5,469 bases of DNA. Origin: Gemmataceae bacterium (GTDB lineage: Bacteria; Planctomycetota; Planctomycetia; Gemmatales; Gemmataceae). The stretch spans positions 1 to 5,469 of the forward strand of contig JAOAAM010000087.1 in NCBI GenBank assembly GCA_026418875.1. The letters are read 5' to 3'. The first letter of the stretch is position 1. Every line of letters begins with the position of its first letter. A program made the position numbers and the translations under genes. This document shows, piece by piece, positions 1 to 5,469 of this stretch. The notes beneath the pieces are model-generated. The model was not told the origin of the DNA. It did not search any database and saw only the letters and a list, made by a program, of their open reading frames with translations.

Positions 1-1254
1 CCCTACCAGGGCGACGTGCGGAACTATTTTCCGCACAGCATGGAATTTAATTACCTGCCGTACTCGGCACTGGTGAAGGACTACGACAAATTCGATTGGC
101 AGCCGCTGGAAAGGATGCTGAGCGACATTGCCAGCCGAGGCCATCAGGCCGTGTTACGGATCTTTCTCGAATATCCGGGCCGTAAGAATATTATCCCAGA
201 GTTTTTGATTCGGGACGGGCTGAGAATCCACCGATGGGTCAACACCAACACGCAGCCATTGCCGCCGGCGACAGTCGAGACACCCGACTATGAAAATCGC
301 TCACTACGTCGCTCATTAAAAAACTTCATTGCGGCCTTCGGCCGGCAATATGATGGCGATCCCCGAATTGGTTTCATCACGGCGGGTCTGCTCGGCACCT
401 GGGGCGAATGGCATACTTATCCACGAGAGGAACTATTCGCCAGCCCGGAAGTGCAGCGTGAGGTGATGGACTCCTACGAAGCGGCATTTCGGACCACGCC
501 GATCCTACTGCGTTATCCCGTGGGCGACAATCAACCGGGCAAAGCACGCAATGCCGACCGGCGATTCGGTTATCATGATGACTCATTTGCCTGGGCGACT
601 CTCGACACCGGCAAAAAGGGGGATGAATGGTTTTTTATGAGCGCCCTGAAGGCGGCTGGCCCCGAGGCGGAAGCCAAGTGGAAGAGGTATCCGATCGGTG
701 GCGAGATTCGTCCAGAGGCATGGGGCAAGGTGTTCGACCCGCCACCACGCGACCGACGGATTCAGGATTTTCGCCAATGTGTTGAGGCAACGCACGTTAC
801 CTGGCTCATGGACAGCGGCATGTTCGAGAAGAAACAGTCGCAAGAGCGCATCGCTCGCGCCATGCAAGAAGTGCGTCGCATGGGTTACGAATTTCACGTG
901 TCGAAAGTTCGTATCAGCAAGATAGACGGCGGTCGTCTCAACGTTAACGTCTATGTTGAGAATCGCGGTGTGGCACCATTCTATTATGATTGGAAGCCGG
1001 AGTACGGGCTTATGGCAGATGGCAAAGTTGTCAAAACCTTCGCCGGCTCAGGCTCATTGAAAGGTATTCTGCCTGACGAGAAACCCGCGCGCTGGACCGA
1101 GAACTTGGATATTCGTGGAGTCGAGCCGAGGACCTATCAATTGCTCGTGCGGGTTCCGAATCCGATGCCGACGGGGAAGCCAGTGCGTTTTGCCAATGCG
1201 ACGTCGGATGTTGAGACGGGTTGGCTGAAGCTCGATGAAGTGGAGATTCGGTGA
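1..1254 (+). CDS. DUF4832/DUF4874-type glycosidase-like protein, 5'-truncated by window edge
   Basis: The frame is open from the first base, so the GTG at 16 is only the first start-like codon; 417 residues are visible. Numbering from the window's first codon, residues 8-22 (NYFPHSMEFNYLPYS) and 44-60 (ASRGHQAVLRIFLEYPG) look like the start of a DUF4874/DUF4832 barrel. The segment GLLGTWGEWH (129-138) carries the family's typical WGEW, with Glu136. FGYHDDS (189-195) and IGGEIRPE (232-239, Glu235) look like further strand ends lining a pocket. From about 296 to the end the sequence alternates as a beta-sandwich, with NVYVENRGVAPFYYDW typical of the C-terminal DUF4832 part. The family resembles TIM-barrel glycoside hydrolases and is often exported, but substrate and activity are not established. 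A signal peptide, if present, lies off the left edge. Glu136 and Glu235 as a catalytic pair is inference. Family call fairly sure; function unknown. Confidence 0.88.
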   Translation, partial: PYQGDVRNYFPHSMEFNYLPYSALVKDYDKFDWQPLERMLSDIASRGHQAVLRIFLEYPGRKNIIPEFLIRDGLRIHRWVNTNTQPLPPATVETPDYENRSLRRSLKNFIAAFGRQYDGDPRIGFITAGLLGTWGEWHTYPREELFASPEVQREVMDSYEAAFRTTPILLRYPVGDNQPGKARNADRRFGYHDDSFAWATLDTGKKGDEWFFMSALKAAGPEAEAKWKRYPIGGEIRPEAWGKVFDPPPRDRRIQDFRQCVEATHVTWLMDSGMFEKKQSQERIARAMQEVRRMGYEFHVSKVRISKIDGGRLNVNVYVENRGVAPFYYDWKPEYGLMADGKVVKTFAGSGSLKGILPDEKPARWTENLDIRGVEPRTYQLLVRVPNPMPTGKPVRFANATSDVETGWLKLDEVEIR

Positions 1255-1358
1255 GCAGTTTGGTAATGTGTGGCCTGAGCTAGTGCGGTTCGGGCCGAGA
1301 TAACGTGTTGGCTGATCGAAATCGGGGCCGAACGGCGCTCTCGAAGAAAACTCATAAC

Positions 1359-1376
1359 ATGATGGTGATATTGTGA
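1359..1376 (+). other. Possible five-codon leader ORF overlapping the next start codon
   Basis: ATG ATG GTG ATA TTG TGA reads Met-Met-Val-Ile-Leu-stop. Its TGA (1374-1376) overlaps the GTG start (1373-1375) of the membrane protein gene in the GTGA arrangement seen in translationally coupled genes. A purine-rich stretch (GAAGAAAA, 1343-1350) lies 8-15 bases upstream of the ATG and is the only Shine-Dalgarno-like sequence nearby. The overlap is seen directly; a coupling role is inference, and so short an ORF can easily arise by chance. Confidence 0.2.
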
Positions 1377-2107
1377 GTCTGCGCGGAGCCAAGATTGTGA
1401 TCGTTTCTGTTCTTGTCATTTGGCAGTTCTTGCTGCTGACAGTTCTCAGCATCGCGGGTCTTCAAGACCGAATCGCGCGGGCGATGGCCGGCATGGCTTG
1501 GGGCTTGTCGATATTATGGATCGGTGGTTTTGGTCTGCTCTCGATTTTTGGCCGGGATATGGTGTGTGGGTTCATCCATCGCATCCCGTTGCCGAGCGGG
1601 GTCAAGTTTTTTGGTTTGGCGACCATCCTGGCGCTGGTCGAAGAGGCGATTGCCACGCTGATGACGAATTGTGCCCCGCTTTTTGGTGTCGAGATCGGGG
1701 AGGCGTATATCACCGCGTCGGCAAACTATCTCGATGTGATCATATTCCACAGCGTGGTCGTGTTCTTAGCTCAGTTTGCCACCTGGGCGTGGCTGTTGTC
1801 CCGCTATGAGTTTCGACCGTTCACCGTGTTTTGGCTTTTCGGCATCACCGGTTTTCTCAATGAAACGCTTTTCGCTGGTCCGCAGCCCTTGGCGCTTGCG
1901 CAATGGATTCTGATCTACGGTTTGATGGTCTACCTCCCTGCGAGTTGTTATCCAAACAAAGCAGGGCGTCGCCGGGTTCGGTGGTGGCATTATCCGGTAG
2001 CGGTCATCCTGCCGATCCTCGCTTCACTGCCGGTGGTCGCATTGTTGCTTGGCGTGATCGCGCCGGACCACCCAAGTGTTCATTTTCCACCAATGCAGAC
2101 GAAGTGA
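1373..2107 (+). CDS. Polytopic inner-membrane protein of unknown function
   Basis: This 244-residue protein starts at GTG 1373. An in-frame TAA at 1355-1357 rules out a longer start, and no strong Shine-Dalgarno sequence precedes it. Hydrophobic segments lie near residues 7-29, 38-60, 79-99, 119-144, 149-168, 172-192 and 207-230, giving about seven membrane helices. No signal peptide or soluble domain is apparent. Polar residues sit inside the hydrophobic stretches: Glu90-Glu91 in the third, His126 in the fourth and Asn163-Glu164 in the fifth. A basic loop (about 198-205, GRRRVRWW) precedes the last helix and probably faces the cytoplasm. The buried Glu pair and His loosely recall CPBP (CAAX-type) intramembrane proteases, but the EExxxR motif is absent, so I do not assign that family. 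The gene follows the DUF4832-type gene on the same strand after 118 bp. Co-transcription is possible but unproven. Confidence 0.82.
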   Translation: MSLRGAKIVIVSVLVIWQFLLLTVLSIAGLQDRIARAMAGMAWGLSILWIGGFGLLSIFGRDMVCGFIHRIPLPSGVKFFGLATILALVEEAIATLMTNCAPLFGVEIGEAYITASANYLDVIIFHSVVVFLAQFATWAWLLSRYEFRPFTVFWLFGITGFLNETLFAGPQPLALAQWILIYGLMVYLPASCYPNKAGRRRVRWWHYPVAVILPILASLPVVALLLGVIAPDHPSVHFPPMQTK

Positions 2108-2170
2108 CAAAAATCGATCCGAGGCCGACCGACGGTACGAACCTTCGGTACATGATCGAAGTGCGGCCAA

Positions 2171-2188
2171 AACCAACATCGCTTGGTT
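2171..2188. terminator. Weak hairpin between convergent genes, possible terminator
   Basis: AACCAA (2171-2176) and TTGGTT (2183-2188) form a perfect 6-bp stem around a 6-base loop, in the 114-bp gap between the convergent stop codons at 2107 and 2222. The stem is short and AT-rich. The + strand has only a distant TTATTTT (2197-2203) downstream, and the - strand reads TTTTGG across the end of the hairpin. The position suits a shared terminator, but the structure is weak and may be chance. Confidence 0.25.
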
Positions 2189-2221
2189 GACGACAGTTAT
2201 TTTGCTTGGGCTGTCCGGTTG

Positions 2222-5200
2222 TCACTTCATCGTCGTCGGACCGGTGGGTTGGATCCCGGTGGGTTCGATCGGGGTCATGGGCGCGGCCAATCGTTGGGCT
2301 AGGCGGTTGCCCACCCGCCGAACCCAATCCAGTTGCGGGAGAGCATAGGGACGAAATTTCTCGGGCTGCTCGGCGTCTTCATGATGGAACAAGGCCCTGT
2401 GGCGGCCCAATCGTGTAGCCAAGGGCGAGTCGATCAAGTGGGCGGAATCCGTTGCCGACATTTGGAACAACACCCTCTGGGTGCATTCGCGCAACATGGT
2501 ACGATCCAAGGTGCGGTTCAAATTGAGGAGGGTATCGCACCAAAACAGGACGTGGACGCCAACCGCCGGTCCCTCGCGCAGGATCGTGGCGAAGTTTTGT
2601 GCCGGTGTCGCGGCGCTGGCTCGTCCGAAACTGTAGTCGTCCTCGGGGCGTCGCAGGTCGCGGAAGCGTTGCAGTCCTTGGATGAGAAGGTAGTGGGTCG
2701 TTCGATCGTCGGTCTGTCGTGACTGTCGGGCGGAGATGATCTCGACCAATTCGGAGAGCATGGCCGCGATCCCCCAGGGATCGACGACTTGTCCCTGGTG
2801 GGGAAGCGCCTTGAGGCATTGGGCCAGGAAGCCGTCGTTGGGATCATCCGCCAAGGTGCCATCAAGGATGTGGAAACGCGCGGTGCTCGGGTCTTGGTTG
2901 CCATCGGGGCGATGTTGGGCCGCGAGACTGAGCAGGGACGAGACCATCAAGGCGAGGGCGGTCTCTTCCTGCTGACCGATCATGACGAGATGTGAGCCGG
3001 ACTGGGGCCGGAACACCGCGGCGGTCGGCGGTTTGATGGCCACGGGATCGCCCAGCCAGGCGGAGAAGCTGCGACGTGGCGCGGGCCAATCCGAGGCATG
3101 AAGCAAGTCCGCCAACAGATGGTTGCGTTCGAGTTCGGCCGGGGCGTTGCCCTCGAAGACGAGAGGCGGGCGTCGGCGAGTCCAGGTGCGAGCTTTTTCG
3201 TCCAAAGCACGCAAGATCCGCTCCCGACGATCATCGGGCAGCCAGACCACTTGGAAGACGTCGTTTCCTTCGACCAGGCCGTTGGCATCGTTGTAGATGG
3301 CTTCGCCAGGTCGGGTGAGTAGCCGGGCGGCGGAATTATCTTTGCTCAGAATCAAATGCGCGTCGGCCTCGCTGCACTGCAAGGCGATGCGCACGGCCAT
3401 TTGGTCGATCGTGGCTCGGGCAAGGGAGTATGCGCCGCCGAGGGTCTGCGCCCCAAGCAAGACATGGATGCCAAAGGCCCGACCTTGGCGGACCAGCCGA
3501 TCCAGCAAGAGCGAGGCTTCCTGGGCGAGCTTGTCCTCCTCGACGAAGAATTCCTGGAATTCATCAACGATGAGCAAAATGCGGGGAAGCTTTTCGTCGG
3601 GACGTTCCTGGCGATAGCCGGCGATGTCGTTGACACCGGCTTGGCGGAACAGGTCGCCGCGTCGCTTCAATTCCTGATCCAGCCGATGGAGGACGCTCAA
3701 GCCGAATTCGCGCTCGCTTTCGATGGCGACGACTTGGGCATGGGGAAGGGCGAATTCGGCATAGGGTTTGAACTCGACCCCCTTCTTGAAGTCGATCAGG
3801 TACAGGTGCACTTCGTCGGGCGAGTAAATGAGCGACAGGTTGGTGATGATGGCGTGGAGGAGGGTGGATTTGCCGGAGCCGGTCTTGCCCGCGATCAGGC
3901 CATGTTGGGCGGTGCCCCGGCCGAGGTCGAGGGCCTGGCGTTTGGAGGCCCCGGATCGTCCGATGGGGACGACGATGCCGGTGCGGCTGTCGCCGGTCCA
4001 CCATTGAGTCTCGGGCGGCATGACGAAATCGAAGGGGACCTCCACCTTCCCGGCAACTTTGGCCAATTCGCCCGAGCGCCGGATCAACCGTCCCGAGAGG
4101 TCGTTCGGGGGGGGCGACTCGGCTTCCCAGGGCAGCGCGTTCAAGATCGGGTCGCGGAATTCAAATCGGTCGTTTTTCCATTTCACGACCCAGGAACCGG
4201 CCTCTAAGTCGGACAAGTTGAACCCGTGGGGCATGGGTTGCTTCAGGTCCACGCTGACCAGCGTAAAGACGCCACAGCTGGCCCCGCTATTCACGATGCT
4301 GACCAAGCGGCGGGCCGCGTCGGCGGAGAAGTTCACCGGGAAATTCGCCACGACCAGCACGCGATAAGGCTCGGCCACCTCGCCGGCGGCGGCGTTGTAC
4401 TCCTCGATAGAGCGGTACTCCCGGCGGAGGTATTTCTGGATCACATTCTCCATGTGGGCGCTCACGTCGGCGAGGCGCTGTTCGATGGCAGACGCTTCCG
4501 TCCAGATGCGGCTCGTGACGAGCAACTCGTCGTAGTCGGCCAGGTGCATGAATTCCGCGAAATTGTCGCCCAGGCCCACCGGATCCAGGATCGTGAAGCG
4601 GACCTTCCCCAGGGGCAAACCAGTGAGGAACCGGAGCATCAGGTTTTGCAAGACGAGGACGGCCCGCGCTCGCCCGGCTTCCGTCGCCTCCAGCAATAGC
4701 CCGGAACGTTCGGGAAAGGGCAGAAAGACGGGCAAGTTCCCGCGGAAAGGGCGGTCCAACTGCAAGCGCGAGTCTTTCGGCTCCCCTTGGGGCAATTGGG
4801 CCAAGTCAAACGGATGATGTCCCATGCGAATCCCCCGCGGAACTTCGCTGACCGGGGGACGGTTTTCCCAGGTCGTCGAATCCCACGGCGGGAACCATTC
4901 ATCGTTCAAACGGCAAAGCTCGGCGTGTTCCTCACGCAGGCGCTCGATGCCGCTGTGCCAACGTTCGACCAACTCGCGCCAATGATCCTCCTCGGTGCGC
5001 TGGATACGGTCCAGGCGCTGTTGGAGTTCAGCCTCGAGACTTGCTAGCTCTTGGGCGGAGCGGGCCTCGGCTTCGCGGCGAAGGGCATCACGTCGGGCCT
5101 CGACGGCGGCCAACTCGGCATCGCGTTGCTGGGTGAGGCGGGCCAGCGTTTCTTGATGCGACAGGTTCAACTCGCGGAGCCGTTCGACCCGCTGCTCGAG

Positions 5201-5469
5201 CAGGGCATCCAACCGCGGTTGGAAATCATTCTGGGCCGCGTGCTGATCCCGATGCAGCTTTTCCCGAAGGTTGTTCAGGGTGCGTTGGAAATCGGCCTCG
5301 GCACGGGCACGGCAGGATTGGGCAGCGGCCTCGGCCTTTTCCAACAAGCGGGCGATTTGCTCGCCCCGGCGATCCATCTGCCGCATCCCGCTCATTTGCA
5401 CCGCGGCGCGGAACAGGACAAATGCGCCCGAGCCGACGAAACCCCCACCGACCAGCCACAGAAGGGGGG
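2222..5469 (-). CDS. Membrane-anchored coiled-coil FtsK/SpoIIIE-type ATPase with three RecA-like modules, N-terminus cut by window edge
   Basis: Numbering is from the GTG at 5401-5399. The frame stays open for 22 more codons to the right edge, and these encode a hydrophobic segment (LLWLVGGGFVGSGAFVLF) followed by basic residues, so the true start is off-window; 1081 residues are visible. Residues about 10-165 are rich in Glu, Arg, Ala, Gln and Leu and look like a long coiled coil. Module 1 (about 215-425) has no P-loop. Module 2 (about 470-735) has Walker A GKTGSGKS (505-512, Lys511), Walker B RILLIVDEFQEF (607-618, Asp613-Glu614) and the FtsK-like IHVLLGAQT (645-653). Module 3 (about 785-1035) has GQQEET where a P-loop should be and HYLLIQGLQRF at the Walker B position. 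The C-terminus is a Pro/Thr-rich tail. The family pumps DNA (FtsK, SpoIIIE) or protein (EccC/EssC) through membrane-linked hexamers. The anchor and tandem modules favour an EccC/EssC-like translocation motor, but the cargo is unknown. The gene converges on the membrane protein gene. Confidence 0.93.
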   Translation of the reverse strand, partial: PLLWLVGGGFVGSGAFVLFRAAVQMSGMRQMDRRGEQIARLLEKAEAAAQSCRARAEADFQRTLNNLREKLHRDQHAAQNDFQPRLDALLEQRVERLRELNLSHQETLARLTQQRDAELAAVEARRDALRREAEARSAQELASLEAELQQRLDRIQRTEEDHWRELVERWHSGIERLREEHAELCRLNDEWFPPWDSTTWENRPPVSEVPRGIRMGHHPFDLAQLPQGEPKDSRLQLDRPFRGNLPVFLPFPERSGLLLEATEAGRARAVLVLQNLMLRFLTGLPLGKVRFTILDPVGLGDNFAEFMHLADYDELLVTSRIWTEASAIEQRLADVSAHMENVIQKYLRREYRSIEEYNAAAGEVAEPYRVLVVANFPVNFSADAARRLVSIVNSGASCGVFTLVSVDLKQPMPHGFNLSDLEAGSWVVKWKNDRFEFRDPILNALPWEAESPPPNDLSGRLIRRSGELAKVAGKVEVPFDFVMPPETQWWTGDSRTGIVVPIGRSGASKRQALDLGRGTAQHGLIAGKTGSGKSTLLHAIITNLSLIYSPDEVHLYLIDFKKGVEFKPYAEFALPHAQVVAIESEREFGLSVLHRLDQELKRRGDLFRQAGVNDIAGYRQERPDEKLPRILLIVDEFQEFFVEEDKLAQEASLLLDRLVRQGRAFGIHVLLGAQTLGGAYSLARATIDQMAVRIALQCSEADAHLILSKDNSAARLLTRPGEAIYNDANGLVEGNDVFQVVWLPDDRRERILRALDEKARTWTRRRPPLVFEGNAPAELERNHLLADLLHASDWPAPRRSFSAWLGDPVAIKPPTAAVFRPQSGSHLVMIGQQEETALALMVSSLLSLAAQHRPDGNQDPSTARFHILDGTLADDPNDGFLAQCLKALPHQGQVVDPWGIAAMLSELVEIISARQSRQTDDRTTHYLLIQGLQRFRDLRRPEDDYSFGRASAATPAQNFATILREGPAVGVHVLFWCDTLLNLNRTLDRTMLRECTQRVLFQMSATDSAHLIDSPLATRLGRHRALFHHEDAEQPEKFRPYALPQLDWVRRVGNRLAQRLAAPMTPIEPTGIQPTGPTTMK
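2241..2270. repeat. Tandem 15-bp repeat, two copies with one mismatch, in the ATPase C-terminal tail
   Basis: The unit CCGGTGGGTTSGATC occurs at 2241-2255 and 2256-2270, differing only at the eleventh base (G, then C). On the coding (-) strand it gives the adjacent pentapeptides IEPTG and IQPTG just before the end of the ATPase. The length is a multiple of three, so the frame is kept. It looks like a local duplication in a flexible tail, with no sign of a mobile element. Confidence 0.85.
4107..4114. repeat. Eight-base G/C homopolymer tract inside the ATPase gene
   Basis: Eight G on the + strand read as eight C on the coding strand, encoding the run of three prolines 430-432 (ESPPPND) in the linker between ATPase modules 1 and 2. 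The frame is intact here. Homopolymers of this length are prone to slippage, and a one-base change would end the protein before the only intact ATP site. It is also the kind of site where a sequencing error could arise. Confidence 0.9.

Noticed and set aside
16..18. GTG at 16 as the true start of the DUF4832-type gene
   Set aside because: The frame is open to base 1, and the sequence there (PYQGDVRNYFPHS) runs straight into the family's conserved beginning, so the gene starts further left.
583..897. Antisense 104-codon frame under the DUF4832-type gene
   Set aside because: Shadow frame of a well-supported coding region, with no domain or start signal.
1308..1331. Imperfect inverted repeat (TTGGCTGAT with ATCGGGGCCGA) after the first gene, considered as a terminator
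   Set aside because: The stem needs a two-base bulge and G-T pairs, and no T run follows.
1373..2107. CPBP/CAAX-type intramembrane protease assignment for the membrane protein
   Set aside because: It has a Glu-Glu pair and a buried His, but the EExxxR motif and the spacing of the later motifs are not present.
2076..2348. A + strand frame containing a lipoprotein-like stretch (ILLGLSGC) from about 2184
   Set aside because: The Leu-Ser-Gly-Cys looks like a lipobox, but the only starts are a GTG inside the membrane protein gene or a TTG with no basic N-region and no ribosome-binding site, and the rest is antisense to the ATPase C-terminus. Probably chance.
3356..4207. A 283-codon open frame on the + strand inside the ATPase gene
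   Set aside because: It is exactly antisense to the best-supported part of the ATPase (Walker motifs on the other strand). Its protein is a Gly/Asp/Glu-rich composition typical of a GC-rich shadow frame, with no recognisable domain.
2222..5469. Direct naming of the ATPase as EccC, EssC or FtsK
   Set aside because: Domain order resembles EccC/EssC, but the first and third modules lack P-loops, a long coiled coil is inserted, and no type VII partner is visible. The FtsK gamma domain is also absent.

Overview
The window holds three protein-coding genes. Two are cut by its edges. No RNA gene, mobile element or CRISPR array is visible. The DNA is moderately GC-rich, and the right-hand ATPase gene looks richer in GC than the left part. 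The left gene's family (DUF4832/DUF4874-like), the GTG start without a clear Shine-Dalgarno sequence, and the large coiled-coil FtsK/SpoIIIE-type ATPase together suggest an environmental bacterium. Planctomycetota is my best guess, but this is inference from gene types and not proof.

Left part, + strand: positions 1-1254 encode the 3' part of a DUF4832/DUF4874-type protein, which resembles a glycoside hydrolase barrel followed by a beta-sandwich. A 118-bp gap follows. It contains a five-codon mini-ORF whose stop overlaps the GTG start of the next gene. Positions 1373-2107 encode an unrecognised membrane protein with about seven hydrophobic segments. Two of these carry acidic pairs, and a third carries a histidine.

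Right part, - strand: positions 5469-2222 encode almost all of a large membrane-anchored FtsK/SpoIIIE-type ATPase. The frame is open to the right edge, and the codons upstream of the first GTG (5401) encode a transmembrane segment, so that GTG is not the true start. After the membrane segment come about 155 residues of charged coiled coil and then three RecA-like modules. Only the middle module keeps Walker A and Walker B. The order (membrane, stalk, three ATPase modules) recalls EccC/EssC of type VII secretion, but the coiled coil and the motif losses differ. Its partners would lie beyond the right edge.

The membrane protein gene and the ATPase gene converge across a 114-bp gap that holds one weak hairpin. 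Nothing in the sequence ties the two left genes functionally to the ATPase. The most interesting item is the ATPase, as the possible motor of an incompletely described translocation system. The window alone cannot show what it moves.
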